Of a DNA stretch of 64,000 nucleotides, positions 17,841-26,097 are shown one piece after another. A program made the translations under genes and the position numbers. This stretch comes from Cohnella rhizosphaerae. Lineage in GTDB: Bacteria; Bacillota; Bacilli; Paenibacillales; Paenibacillaceae. Below the pieces are notes generated by a model. It was not told the origin of the DNA and made no database searches. It saw only the letters and a list, made by a program, of their open reading frames with translations. The DNA lies in assembly GCF_029525575.1 (NCBI RefSeq), contig NZ_JAPDIA010000003.1, positions 496,001-560,000 on the forward strand, in the 5' to 3' direction. The stretch's first letter is position 1, and each line of letters opens with the position of its first letter.

Positions 17841-18680
17841 TTAGTAGGAGCCATGGCCCGTAAACGTACCTTGGTCGAAGTCCATGACGTTGGTCGCCTC
17901 GATGCGGCCGTCTCCGCCGACGGTGTAGTATTCGACCGTATGCGTGTCCGCCGCGTAGATCTCGAACGGCGCCGTATAGTCGATCCAGGCGCCGCCGTTC
18001 ACGCGGTAGCGCGTCTGGGCGGGGGTGTCGCCGACGCCGTCGGCATGGAGCGTAACCGTGAAGCCTTTTACGTAAGCATTGCCTTTTGGCGTGACGGCTT
18101 GTATCGGATCGAAGCGATACTTGGTCAGCACCTCGCCGACGGGATCGGGATCGGTTCCGCCGCCCGGCTTCTCGGGCATGTACTTGAACAGCACGGATCG
18201 CGCGCTCAGCTTGATCGATTCGTTCGGACGCTGGCTGCCCGAGGCGGAACTGTAGCCCGTTATCCTGATGTCCGTTAAATGCACGACCATATAGGTCCGA
18301 CTCTGGCCCGCGCCGCGGGTCTGAAAATAAAGGTAGCCTTCCTTGATGGCCTTGCCGTCCGTCAGCGCGCGCAGCAGCGGCAGCGAGGAGGAATCGAACG
18401 ATTTGGCGATCTCCACCGGGGACGTCTCCGGCTTGCCGGGAGTGCCGCCGCCGCCCGAAGGAGCTTCCGCGGCTACGCCGTAGTGAAAGCTGTTGACGAC
18501 GATCGCGTCTTTCATTTGCTTGTCCTTGCCGTCGAACTCGCCGGGAATGCCCTCCAGCGTCAACAGGATCGAGGGAAGTTCGGTTTCCGCCGCGTCGGCG
18601 GACGGAGGCGCCGGCGAGAGGAACAGCATCCCGGAGACCAACGCCGCGACGAGGACCCGGTTCAATAATCTAGCGAGCAA
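17841..18680 (-). CDS. Secreted Hcp-fold protein with C-terminal beta-sandwich domain
   Basis: A 279-residue secreted protein. The signal peptide (LLNRVLVAALVSGMLFLSP) precedes a domain resembling the Hcp/DUF796 family (type VI secretion tube protein): SILLTLEGIPGEF, KDAIVVNSFHYGV, AIKEGYLYFQTRG, and VVHLTDIRITGYSS followed by ESIKLSARSVLFKY. Residues from about 185 on form a separate domain (FTVTLHADGVG, then YRVNGGAWIDYTAPFEI) like OmpL47/chitobiase-type beta domains. TTG 18680 has AAAGGAG nine bases upstream. It is the third gene of a three-gene operon. An Hcp fold behind a Sec signal in a monoderm is unusual; the function is unknown. Confidence 0.7.
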   Translation of the reverse strand: MLARLLNRVLVAALVSGMLFLSPAPPSADAAETELPSILLTLEGIPGEFDGKDKQMKDAIVVNSFHYGVAAEAPSGGGGTPGKPETSPVEIAKSFDSSSLPLLRALTDGKAIKEGYLYFQTRGAGQSRTYMVVHLTDIRITGYSSASGSQRPNESIKLSARSVLFKYMPEKPGGGTDPDPVGEVLTKYRFDPIQAVTPKGNAYVKGFTVTLHADGVGDTPAQTRYRVNGGAWIDYTAPFEIYAADTHTVEYYTVGGDGRIEATNVMDFDQGTFTGHGSY

Positions 18681-18744
18681 ATCGATCTACTCCTTTATGG
18701 GCTATCGGCGGATGCAAGCGAACGGCTCCGGCATCGGGCCGGAA

Positions 18745-18897
18745 TCAACTGTCCAGCAGCAAGCTGCGCTGGTAGAAATCGTCCTTCGGCGAAAACGCCC
18801 ACAGGCCGCCGTCGTCCATCGTTTCCTTGACGGGCAGCGTCTCGAGCGCCGGCGCCCGCCAGGGCAGCTTGGACTTCTGGTCGATTGTCACGCTCAT
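18745..18897 (-). CDS. 50-residue RiPP-precursor-like peptide between two Hcp-like genes
   Basis: ATG 18897 follows AAAAGGAG by about ten bases and opens a 50-codon frame. The sequence contains WRAPALETLPVKETM, which matches the leader pattern (aromatic-x-x-Pro-x-Leu-x-x-Leu ... Thr at -2) of lasso-type precursors of Paenibacillaceae. The 23 residues after KETM begin DDGGLWAFSP and end LLLDS. That would-be core lacks Asp/Glu at positions 7-9 needed for a lasso ring, and no maturation enzymes are in the window. It lies 31 bp after the first Hcp-like gene and 64 bp before the second. Confidence 0.55.
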   Translation of the reverse strand: MSVTIDQKSKLPWRAPALETLPVKETMDDGGLWAFSPKDDFYQRSLLLDS

Positions 18898-18928
18898 GCG
18901 GCACAACTCCTTTTCGGCAAAAATAAGG

Positions 18929-19492
18929 TCATTTAACGACGTTTTTTCCCAGGTCGTATTCGAAGGTTTGCGGCGGCAGCGGCTGCCCCTTGGCATCGAC
19001 GGCCTGGTAGGTGAACGTCACTTTGCCTGCTTGAAGCGCCAGCGATTCCGAGATCCGGCTTCCATCGCTGCCTGCGCTGTAGGCGTCGGAAGTGACGTGG
19101 ACGTTTTCGAGCTTGATCGTCAGGTAAGGCTTTTTGCCTTGCCCGTTGTAGAAGGCGATCGATCCGCTTTTGATGGCTTTGCCCGTCGTCAGGCTCTGCA
19201 GCAGCGGAATGGACGCCGAATCCTGCAGCTTTGTCAGGACGAACTCCGAATAGATCGGCTTCCCGCCGCTGCCTCCGCCTGGCGAGGGAGCCGCGTTCGA
19301 GGCGCTGAATTGAAAGGACGTGATGTCGATCGCCCCTTTCGCGCCGTCGACTTGGCTGTCGCCGCTGATCTGGTCCAGCGTCAGCAGAATGTAGGATCCG
19401 CCCGCGGCGGAAGCGGACAGGGGAGATGCAAAGGCAAGAAGCGCGAGGGTGAGCAGAAGCAAGGCTGTTTTTGGCATAATGCGTGCGGACAA
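18929..19492 (-). CDS. Secreted Hcp-fold protein
   Basis: A 187-residue protein with a signal peptide (MPKTALLLLTLALLAFASP, then SASA) and a single Hcp/DUF796-like domain: ILLTLDQISGDSQVDGAKGAI, ITSFQFSASN, a Gly/Pro-rich loop, FVLTKLQDSASIPLLQSLTTG, AIKSGSIAFYNGQGKKPY, LTIKLENVHVTSD and ESLALQAGKVTFTYQ. This is the full order of Hcp beta strands. TTG 19492 has GGAG nine bases upstream; ATG at 19477 has none. It is first in the operon. It could be an adhesin-like or tube-forming exoprotein; no other type VI gene is present. Confidence 0.7.
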   Translation of the reverse strand: MSARIMPKTALLLLTLALLAFASPLSASAAGGSYILLTLDQISGDSQVDGAKGAIDITSFQFSASNAAPSPGGGSGGKPIYSEFVLTKLQDSASIPLLQSLTTGKAIKSGSIAFYNGQGKKPYLTIKLENVHVTSDAYSAGSDGSRISESLALQAGKVTFTYQAVDAKGQPLPPQTFEYDLGKNVVK

Positions 19493-19771
19493 AACGATCA
19501 GCTCCTCAGTTATGATACAATTCGTATCGATGATAGCATAGATCGCCAGAGCTGCCTAGAGCCTTGGCAAAAGTGCGTCATTCTAAGACAAGTAGACGGG
19601 TTTATGCGATCTAACGCGAAAATTGGGCGCGGCGGTTCGTCGCTTTATGCGAGAACCAGGGTGTCTCGTATAGAAGATGCGGCACTTTTACGTGATAGGC
19701 AGAACGATGGCGGATGCCGATCTCGATCGCGCCGATTGACATCCCCGTCCGGCTGTCGTATTCTCCATATA
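19493..19771. other. Gene-free stretch between Hcp-like operon and marR-type gene
   Basis: It holds an inverted repeat GATAC-AATTC-GTATC at 19514-19528 close to the Hcp-like start. Two loosely inverted AAAAGTGC segments (19570 and the complement near 19683) flank TTTATGCGA repeats at 19601 and 19644. No open frame with a ribosome site and recognisable family is seen. Confidence 0.5.
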
Positions 19772-19785
19772 GTTAAATATTTAAT
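19772..19785. promoter_or_regulatory. MarR-type operator upstream of the marR-like gene
   Basis: GTTAAATATTTAAT contains the perfect palindrome TTAAATATTTAA (19773-19784). The same palindrome recurs at 20301-20312 before the next gene, so the MarR-type protein encoded between them probably binds both. Confidence 0.7.
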
Positions 19786-19802
19786 CAAATGGAGAAGATC
19801 GC

Positions 19803-20249
19803 ATGGAGGACCTGCAAGGATACGTTTCGGAGCAGCCGCCCAAAGTGCGCGCTTTTTTCGCGCTGGTCGAGACGACGGCGAGCCTGATCGGCGTATCCGA
19901 GAAGTACTGGCAGTCGCGGGGGCTGAACGGCGCGCGCGTCCGAATCCTCGTGGAGCTCGCGAAGGCGGGCGGATCGCTGCTGCCCTCCGCGCTGGCCGAG
20001 CGAATCGGCGTGACCAAGGCGAATATCAGCGTGCTGCTCGTGCCGCTCGCCAAAGAAGGCAGCGTGCGGATCGCCGGAGATCCGGCGGATGGCCGGCGGC
20101 GTCGAGTGACGTTGACGCCGGCGGGCGAGCGGCTGCTGCTGGACGCGCTGCCGGGCAACCGGGACGTGCTGGAGACGCTTATGGGCCGGCTGGAGGAAGC
20201 GGAGCTTCGCCAACTGCTCGGACTGCTAGGCAAACTGACGGGCGGATGA
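19803..20249 (+). CDS. MarR family transcriptional regulator
   Basis: A 148-residue winged-helix protein: dimerisation helices at both ends, helix-turn-helix at LPSALAERIGVTKANISVLL (about residues 60-80) and wing DPADGRRRRVTLTPAGE. ATG 19803 has GGAGAAG upstream. MarR proteins are usually repressors lifted by phenolic or oxidative ligands. The shared operators suggest autorepression and control of the NAD(P)H-binding oxidoreductase that follows. Confidence 0.9.
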   Translation: MEDLQGYVSEQPPKVRAFFALVETTASLIGVSEKYWQSRGLNGARVRILVELAKAGGSLLPSALAERIGVTKANISVLLVPLAKEGSVRIAGDPADGRRRRVTLTPAGERLLLDALPGNRDVLETLMGRLEEAELRQLLGLLGKLTGG

Positions 20250-20299
20250 CGTGAGCGGCGCAACAGACGCTCGCGTCCCGCGCCTTTTTCGCTCATTTG

Positions 20300-20313
20300 G
20301 TTAAATATTTAAC
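20300..20313. promoter_or_regulatory. MarR-type operator upstream of the oxidoreductase gene
   Basis: GTTAAATATTTAAC is a perfect 14-bp palindrome, 26 bp before the ATG at 20339, and shares its 12-bp core with the site at 19773. Confidence 0.7.
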
Positions 20314-20338
20314 TAAAAACGAAAAGGATGTGACAGTC

Positions 20339-21148
20339 ATGAAAATCGTAATGACCGGCGCTACGGGGCATCTCGGATCGCTGGTATTGGAGGAGCTGCT
20401 CAGGCGCATGCCGGCTTCGCGCATCGCGATCGTGACACGGCGGCCGGAGGAAGCGGAGAAGCTGCGTGGCCGGGGCATCGAGGTCCGGTACGGCGATTAC
20501 GACGAGCCGGCATCGCTGCAGGCCGCGTTCAAGGATGCGGATCGGCTGCTTTTCGTCTCGTCGCCGCTGCGGGACGAGGAGGCGCGGCTGCGGCAGCATC
20601 GGGCCGCGGTCGAAGGCGCGGAGGCGGCGAAGGTGGGGCGGATCGTCTACACGAGCATCGCGTACGCCGAACGGGGACGACTGCCGCTGCATGCGACGCA
20701 TCTCGCGACCGAGCGGCTCATCCGCGAGTCGGGACTCGACTACACGATACTGCGCAATGCCTACTATATGGACATCGTCGAGATGCTGGGGTGGCGAGCG
20801 GCGTTGACCGGCGGCGTACTGCTGAGTCCGCCGGGCGACTGGACATTAAATACCGCCGCCAGGGAAGACCTCGCCGCGGCCGCAGCGACGGTGCTGACGG
20901 AGAGCGGGCATGAAGGCCGGGTTTATGAACTCACGGCCTCGCGGCCGTGGCGGCTGGACGATCTGGCCCGCGCGCTCTCCGAAAGGTCGGGCAGGCCCGT
21001 CGTCCATCGCGTCGATCCGGCGATGAAGGGCATGGTCTACGGGCTTCTGCCCCTCTCCGAGACGGCGGCGGTGTCCCCGGATCTGCGGCGGCTCGTCGGC
21101 GCGCCGTTGCGCGGGCTGAAGGATTGGCTGGCGGATCAAAATCTGTAA
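20339..21148 (+). CDS. NAD(P)H-binding atypical SDR (NmrA/QorB-like)
   Basis: A 269-residue protein with the N-terminal dinucleotide motif MTGATGHLGS (about residue 5) and RRPEEAEKLRGRGIEVRYGDY, as in NmrA-like and quinone-oxidoreductase-type (QorB) atypical SDRs. The usual SDR catalytic Tyr-Lys arrangement is replaced by YTSIAYAERGRLPLHATHLATE. Likely a redox sensor or quinone reductase. ATG 20339 has AAAAGGATG upstream. Control by the upstream MarR-type protein is suggested by the shared palindrome. Confidence 0.85.
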   Translation: MKIVMTGATGHLGSLVLEELLRRMPASRIAIVTRRPEEAEKLRGRGIEVRYGDYDEPASLQAAFKDADRLLFVSSPLRDEEARLRQHRAAVEGAEAAKVGRIVYTSIAYAERGRLPLHATHLATERLIRESGLDYTILRNAYYMDIVEMLGWRAALTGGVLLSPPGDWTLNTAAREDLAAAAATVLTESGHEGRVYELTASRPWRLDDLARALSERSGRPVVHRVDPAMKGMVYGLLPLSETAAVSPDLRRLVGAPLRGLKDWLADQNL

Positions 21149-21156
21149 CGCGCCGG

Positions 21157-21948
21157 TCAGCCCAGCCCGCGCACGTAAGTCTCGGGCGGCACGCCGACGA
21201 CGGCTTTGAAGTCGCGGGTAAAATGCGCCTGATCGTAATACCCCAGCTCCATCGACAGCCCGGCCCAATCCTGCAGCTTTTCCTGCCGCATGCGCTCCGC
21301 GGCCTCCTGCAGCCGGAAGCGCTGCAGAATCCACTTCGGCGATACGCCGATATAACGCCCGAACAGCCGCTGCAGCGTGCGGACGCTCATGGCGTGCCGT
21401 TCGGCCATCGCCTCGACATGAAGCAGGCTGCGGTCCGACGCCGCATCCTGCACGATGCGTCCCGCCAGCGCGGCGGACGCGTCCCGCACCGGCGCGAGCT
21501 CCAGCAGCCATCGTTCCATGGCGGCGAGTCTTGTCTCGGCCGCGGGGACGGCCGTCAGCAGGTCGGCCAGCGTCTCCCCGGGCTCGCCGAACATCTCGCC
21601 GAGCGGGACCCTGCGTCCTGTCAGCCGTGCGGCGGACTGACGCCAGAAGGGGAAGAAGCCGCCGGGCCGGAACTTGACGCTGAAACACTCGCCGAATCCC
21701 GTCAGCGTACGGGTGAACGTTCCGCGCGGGACGCCGTTGTCCTTTTCCAGCGTGAGATTGATGCTCGGGTAGGACAGTACCTGCTGGCTGAAGGGGCCGT
21801 CGTCCCGCAGGTCCCAGGCAAGCGTCCAATAGTGCTCGACCCAATCCGCGAGTGCGGGCGACGGCGCATACAGCTTCAGATCGAACTTGCGCGCGGCCTC
21901 CTCCGGTTTGAGGATGGCCTTGTCCAAGGGACGCGAGATGGGCTTCAT
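21157..21948 (-). CDS. AraC family transcriptional regulator
   Basis: A 263-residue regulator with an N-terminal effector region (LYAPSPALADWVEHYWTLAWD, GGFFPFWRQSAARLTGR) of the DUF6597-like type and a C-terminal double helix-turn-helix (AERHAMSVRTLQRLFGRYIG; SMELGYYDQAHFTRDFKAVVG, about residues 180-255). ATG 21948 has GGAGG nine bases upstream; an earlier in-frame ATG at 21984 has none. It is convergent with the oxidoreductase gene and divergent from the SRPBCC gene at 22074, a possible target. Confidence 0.87.
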   Translation of the reverse strand: MKPISRPLDKAILKPEEAARKFDLKLYAPSPALADWVEHYWTLAWDLRDDGPFSQQVLSYPSINLTLEKDNGVPRGTFTRTLTGFGECFSVKFRPGGFFPFWRQSAARLTGRRVPLGEMFGEPGETLADLLTAVPAAETRLAAMERWLLELAPVRDASAALAGRIVQDAASDRSLLHVEAMAERHAMSVRTLQRLFGRYIGVSPKWILQRFRLQEAAERMRQEKLQDWAGLSMELGYYDQAHFTRDFKAVVGVPPETYVRGLG

Positions 21949-22073
21949 GGCAATCGACCTCCGGGTTTTGTCGCGTTTTTCCAATACAAATCGACGATGC
22001 TGCTTTACAATCGATACTAGCAGTCCCCGGCAAGCGCCGCAATTCTAATCGAGCCAGAAAAGAGGGAAACGGA

Positions 22074-22526
22074 ATGGAAGATTTGAAGTACACGATCTAT
22101 ATCGGCGGCAAGCCGGAGCAGGTATGGGACGCCCTTGTCTCGCCGGAAGGCACGCGCGCGATCTTTTTCGGCAGCGTGCTCCAGTCGACATTCGAAGTCG
22201 GCGCGCCTTACGCGTACGTCGGACCGGGCAACGACGGCGACGAGACCGTGCACGTATACGGCACGGTGCTGGCATTCGAGCCCCATCGCTTGATGAGCTA
22301 CACCGAGCACGCGGGACCGTCCTATCGGGAAAATCATGCCGAGCTCGAGACGCGCGTCACGATGACGCTCGAGCCGATGGGCGCAAGCACGAAGGTGACG
22401 CTCGTCAACGACCGGTGGCCGGAGGGGCACCCCTCGTACGAGAGTACGCAGCAGAGCTGGCCGATGATCCTGAGCAACATCAAATCCTACGTCGAGACGG
22501 GCAAGACGTTGGACCTGGGCTGGTAG
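22074..22526 (+). CDS. SRPBCC / AHSA1-like protein
   Basis: A 150-residue START-like protein: DLKYTIYIGGKPEQVWDALVSP start, central YVGPGNDGDETVHVYGTVLAFEP, and C-terminal helix STQQSWPMILSNIKSYVETGK. ATG 22074 has GAGGG upstream. It is divergent from the AraC-type regulator. A 7-bp inverted repeat (GGTCATT/AATGACC, 22533-22548) and a terminator follow. Confidence 0.85.
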   Translation: MEDLKYTIYIGGKPEQVWDALVSPEGTRAIFFGSVLQSTFEVGAPYAYVGPGNDGDETVHVYGTVLAFEPHRLMSYTEHAGPSYRENHAELETRVTMTLEPMGASTKVTLVNDRWPEGHPSYESTQQSWPMILSNIKSYVETGKTLDLGW

Positions 22527-22558
22527 GTATGCGGTCATTGTAATGACCATGATGCAGT

Positions 22559-22593
22559 CCGACCGGCCTCGGTGCCGATCGGGCTCTTTTTTT
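22559..22593 (+). terminator. Terminator after the SRPBCC gene
   Basis: Stem CCGACCGGC (22559-22567) / GCCGATCGG (22574-22582) with one mismatch, followed by CTC and seven T. Confidence 0.75.
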
Positions 22594-22741
22594 CGATGGC
22601 GAATTCGCGTCTTTTCAGTAAATTATAGTTAATGACTATTAACTTTATAAACTATATATATTTCATCAATAGTTCTGGCCGACTTATGATTAGAGCATCA
22701 AATCGATCGCCCGGTCCGCCGGGCCAGGAGACGACCGGATC

Positions 22742-23657
22742 ATGCCATATTTCCATACGTTCGCGAACGTCAGCATCCCCATTTTGATCGCCTGCTGCTT
22801 GGGCTATCTGTATCAAAAGTACAAAACCCCCCGATTCGCGCCTGCTGGCCGATCTCAGCCTGTTCGTGCTCTCGCCGTGCCTCATCGTATCGGCGCTCGC
22901 GGGCAGCGATCTGAAGACCGGCACGCTCGGGACGGTCGCGATCTACACGCTCTTGCAGACGGCGCTCTGCTGGGCGGCTTCCGCCGCCGCGGGAAGGCTG
23001 CTGCGGATGAGCGAGCCATCGCGGCGCGCGATGGAGCTGACGACGATCTTTTCCAACTCCAACAATTACGGATTGCCGCTGCTGCTGCTTGCCTTCGGCA
23101 CGCAAGGCTTCGCGATCGGCGTGACCAACGTCGTGACGCACGTCATTCTCGTGAATACGCTGGGCTTCTATCTGGCGGCGCGCGCGTCCTTTAGGCCGAG
23201 ACAGGCGTTTCTTCAGATCGCGAAGACGCCGCTCGTCTATGCGTCCGCCGTCGGCATCGCGCTGTTCCTGTTCAAGGCGCGCCTGCCGGAGAGCCTGTCG
23301 TCGGGCCTCGAGCTGGTCGGCGGCGCCTACCCGGCCGTCGTGCTGCTGCTCCTCGGCATGCAGCTTCGCAAGACGGACTGGCGCCGCAGCCTGCGCCGGG
23401 AGATCTGGATCTCGCTCGGCCTGCGCATCGCGGTCGTGCCGCTGCTGTCGTATGCCGCGATCGCGATGCTCGGCCTGCACGGATTGACCGCCGCGGTGCT
23501 GTTCGTTCAGTCCTGCATGCCCGCGGCGATCAATTCGCTCGTGCTCATGGAGCGTTACGGCGGCGACAAGGATCTCGTCGCGATGAACGTCGCCTTTTCC
23601 ACCGTTGCGAGCTTCCTGTACTTGCCGCTGCTGGTTCACTTGGCGGTATCGCTGTAA
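22742..23657 (+). CDS. AEC family transporter (one frame break)
   Basis: An auxin-efflux-carrier-type permease of about 304 residues with about ten membrane segments. Family signatures include IFSNSNNYGLPLLLLAFG (about residue 105) and the C-terminal SCMPAAINSLVLMERYGGD. The frame breaks at the C6 run 22827-22832; deleting one C gives YQKYKTPDSRLLADLSLFVLSP. ATG 22742 has CAGGAG upstream at a longish spacing. Substrates of AEC carriers are organic anions; the one here is unknown. Confidence 0.82.
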
Positions 23658-23715
23658 CCGCCGTACTGGCGGCTTCGGTCTCGGTGGTTGACGACGCCGG
23701 GGGCGTCTTCGCCGG

Positions 23716-24093
23716 TCAGCCTGCGCCGACGGTTTTCGATCCCGGCGCGTCCTCGCCTGCGAACTTCTCCCCGTCGGGCTTCCGCCAGCGCAGCGCCCAC
23801 TTCTCCATCTCCGCGAGCGTGGCCTGAAAGTCCAAGCCCTTATCCGTCAGACTGTATTCGACCGTCACGGGCACGGTCGGGTATACCTCCCGCCGCACGA
23901 TTCCGCTCTGCTCCAGATGCCGGAGCGTGTCCGTAAGCGACTGCGTGCCGACGATCGCGACATCCCGCTGCAGCCGGTTGAACCGCTTCGGCCCTTTCTG
24001 CAGCTCCGCGATCACGACGAAGGACCATTTGGCCCCGAGCACTTGCAGAACCTCGCAGATCGGTTTATCCTCGTCCCTTGCTTGTTCGGCCAT
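23716..24093 (-). CDS. HxlR family transcriptional regulator
   Basis: A 125-residue winged-helix regulator of the HxlR/DUF24 type: CEVLQVLGAKWSFVVIAELQ with the near-N-terminal cysteine (Cys14) typical of thiol-sensing members, the recognition helix region GTQSLTDTLRHLEQSGIVRRE and wing PVTVEYSLTDKGLD. ATG 24093 has GGGAGG eight bases upstream. It is divergent from the MFS gene at 24252, which it probably regulates. Confidence 0.9.
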   Translation of the reverse strand: MAEQARDEDKPICEVLQVLGAKWSFVVIAELQKGPKRFNRLQRDVAIVGTQSLTDTLRHLEQSGIVRREVYPTVPVTVEYSLTDKGLDFQATLAEMEKWALRWRKPDGEKFAGEDAPGSKTVGAG

Positions 24094-24172
24094 TGTATAC
24101 GCCTCCCGCACATTAGCTTTATTTAAGTTAGTAAGTCCGTTAATTAGGATTATCCCCAAACGTTTTGCGTTC

Positions 24173-24189
24173 TTACTTTTATATAGTAA
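24173..24189. promoter_or_regulatory. Inverted repeat in the hxlR-type / MFS intergenic region
   Basis: TTACT-N7-AGTAA (24173-24177 and 24185-24189) in the AT-rich 158-bp divergent region, a plausible HxlR-type operator. Confidence 0.4.
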
Positions 24190-24251
24190 CCCGCTTATAC
24201 TGTCGCTACAAGGGCCGCGCGGCTCCCCGACAAACATAAGAGGTGGTTAAA

Positions 24252-25463
24252 ATGAATCGCACGATCTTGTATATGCTTACGCTGGGCACTTTCTTGACCG
24301 GCTTCGCCGAATTGGCCGTCATCGGCATCCTGCCGACCATCTCCCAGGATGCCGGCATCAGCATTGCCCAAGCGGGTCAGCTTGTCACCGCCTTCTCTCT
24401 CGGCTTCGCCGTCGGCACGCCGATCTTCGTCTCGTTGACGCAGCGGATATCGCGGCGGCGGCTCCTTGCGGCCGCGCTGCTCGTATTCGCCGCCGGCAGC
24501 TTGCTCTCGTACTTCAGCGAAGGTTATGCGACGATGATCGGACTGCGCGCGTTGATCGGCGCTGGCGCTGGCGTCTATCTGACGACGGCGCTGGGCGCGC
24601 TCCCCAAGCTCATGCCGGCGGCGCAGCTCGGCCGTCCCATGAGCACCGTCATGATGGCGTTCAGCGCCGCCTCCGTGCTCGGCGCGCCGATCGGCATCGC
24701 GCTGGCGGACGGATGGTCCTGGCAGGCCATGTACCTGTTGCTCGGCGCGGGCGCGCTGCTCGTGATGCTGGGCGTCCTGCGGCTCATGCCCGAGGTGGAG
24801 GGCGACGCCCCCGTCGGCTTCGGCCGTCAGTTCGCCGTGCTGGGCCGTCCTGCCCTCGCGGCAGGGCTGCTGATGTCTCTCCTGTTCTCGTCGGGCATCG
24901 CCCTGCTGAACACGTATTTCGTGCCTTTCCTCCAGGACGTCCTCGGGCTAAAGGCGTCTTTTACAGGGTTGACCATGCTGCTGCTGGGCTTGGCCGGCAC
25001 GCTGGCCACGCGCTTCGGCGGCGGCGCGGCCGACAGACTCGGTCCGCCTGCGGTCATCGTGCGGGGCCTGGCCGCGATGGCGCTGGCCCTGGCGCTGATG
25101 CCGCTCGCGGCATCCGTCTTTTCCTCCGCGGCAGGCGGCCTCTCGTCGGGCATCGCCGTCGCCGCGGCTTGGATGCTGGCCTACTCCGCGGCGATTCCGG
25201 CGATCCAGACGTACTTCGTCCGGATCGCGCCCGAATCGGCGAACATCGTGCTCGGACTCAACACGTCGCTGCTTCATCTTGGCGTCGCGATCGGATCTTT
25301 AACCGGCGGCCTGCTCGCCGACGCATCGTCCACGGTCCGCTATCATCCCTGGGCGGGACTCGCGTTCGCGCTGCTCTCGCTGTCGGCGGGCTTGGCCTCC
25401 TTCGCGAAGAGCGGCGTCCGAGATAACAGGCAGAACGCTGCTGCGGCTGCTTCAAAAAGCTGA
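24252..25463 (+). CDS. MFS transporter (AraJ-type drug/sugar efflux)
   Basis: A 403-residue, 12-helix major facilitator. The first loop SRRRLLAAALLVF and the region ALGALPKLMPAAQLGRPMSTV resemble AraJ/chloramphenicol-resistance-type exporters. ATG 24252 lies after AGAGGTGG. It is divergent from the HxlR-type regulator, a common arrangement for inducible efflux. The C-terminus is Ala/Ser rich (NAAAAASKS). The gene is intact, with a strong terminator at 25488. Confidence 0.88.
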   Translation: MNRTILYMLTLGTFLTGFAELAVIGILPTISQDAGISIAQAGQLVTAFSLGFAVGTPIFVSLTQRISRRRLLAAALLVFAAGSLLSYFSEGYATMIGLRALIGAGAGVYLTTALGALPKLMPAAQLGRPMSTVMMAFSAASVLGAPIGIALADGWSWQAMYLLLGAGALLVMLGVLRLMPEVEGDAPVGFGRQFAVLGRPALAAGLLMSLLFSSGIALLNTYFVPFLQDVLGLKASFTGLTMLLLGLAGTLATRFGGGAADRLGPPAVIVRGLAAMALALALMPLAASVFSSAAGGLSSGIAVAAAWMLAYSAAIPAIQTYFVRIAPESANIVLGLNTSLLHLGVAIGSLTGGLLADASSTVRYHPWAGLAFALLSLSAGLASFAKSGVRDNRQNAAAAASKS

Positions 25464-25487
25464 GCCTTCGCATCCCGCGGCATGCAA

Positions 25488-25534
25488 AGAGGCCAGGCCG
25501 CGGTTTAAATTGCCGCAGCCTGGCCTCTCTTTTC
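25488..25534. terminator. Bidirectional terminator
   Basis: An 11-bp perfect stem AGAGGCCAGGC (25488-25498) / GCCTGGCCTCT (25518-25528) with an inner GCGG/CCGC pair, followed by CTTTTC on + and TTTGC on -. It separates the convergent MFS and FMN-reductase genes. Confidence 0.85.
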
Positions 25535-25539
25535 ATTTG

Positions 25540-26097
25540 TTACGCCCGCAGCGTCTTGAGCGCGCCGCTCCAAGCGACGACCTGGTTCAGCATGTTGTTC
25601 ACGGACGCCTCTTGCTTGGGGCCGGGACGCAGGACGCTGAAGTTCTCGAAGTCATGGAAGAGCGACAGGGAGACCTGCGCCTGAACGTCCGCCATTCTCA
25701 GCTCGCCCGCGATCTGGCGGAGGTGCTCGACCGCCCGCGAGCCGCCCGCGCTGCCATAGCCGACGAAGCCGGCGGCTTTGTCGTTCCACTCGTGGTATAG
25801 ATAGTCGATCGCGTTCTTCAGCGCGCCCGACGTCGAGTGATTGTACTCGGGGGTGACGAACACGAAGCCGTCGAAGCCCTTGATCCGCTCGGACCAGGCG
25901 AGCGTGTGCGCGTGCTTGTAGTTGCCCATGACGGGAGGGATCGGCTCGTCGTACAGGGGCAGGGCATAGTCGGCGATGTCCACGAGCTCGAACGATGCGT
26001 CGTTCCGTTTGACGGCGATCTCGTATACCCACTTGGCGACGTCCTCGGCTTTGCGCCCGGGACGCGTGCTTCCGATGATGATGGCGATCTTGGTCAT
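25540..26097 (-). CDS. NADPH-dependent FMN reductase
   Basis: A 185-residue flavodoxin-like quinone/azo-type reductase. FMN phosphate loop IGSTRPGRKAEDVAKW (residues 8-23), and the family motif TPEYNHSTSGALKNAIDYLYHEWNDK (starting about residue 82) with conserved PEYN and KNAID. ATG 26097 has GGAGGA upstream. It appears to be a single gene. Its 5' side faces gene-free sequence and a 52-bp array. Confidence 0.9.
   Translation of the reverse strand: MTKIAIIIGSTRPGRKAEDVAKWVYEIAVKRNDASFELVDIADYALPLYDEPIPPVMGNYKHAHTLAWSERIKGFDGFVFVTPEYNHSTSGALKNAIDYLYHEWNDKAAGFVGYGSAGGSRAVEHLRQIAGELRMADVQAQVSLSLFHDFENFSVLRPGPKQEASVNNMLNQVVAWSGALKTLRA

Noticed and set aside
18745..18897. Complete lasso peptide cluster
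   Set aside because: Only a leader-like precursor is present; no asparagine-synthetase-like cyclase, B protein, kinase or ABC transporter, and the putative core lacks the ring acceptor.
17841..19492. Type VI secretion system
   Set aside because: Only the Hcp fold is present; no sheath, baseplate, VgrG, ClpV or membrane-complex genes, and the proteins have Sec signals.
22533..22548. GGTCATT/AATGACC as an operator
   Set aside because: It lies directly after a stop codon and before a terminator, more likely part of the 3' end structure.
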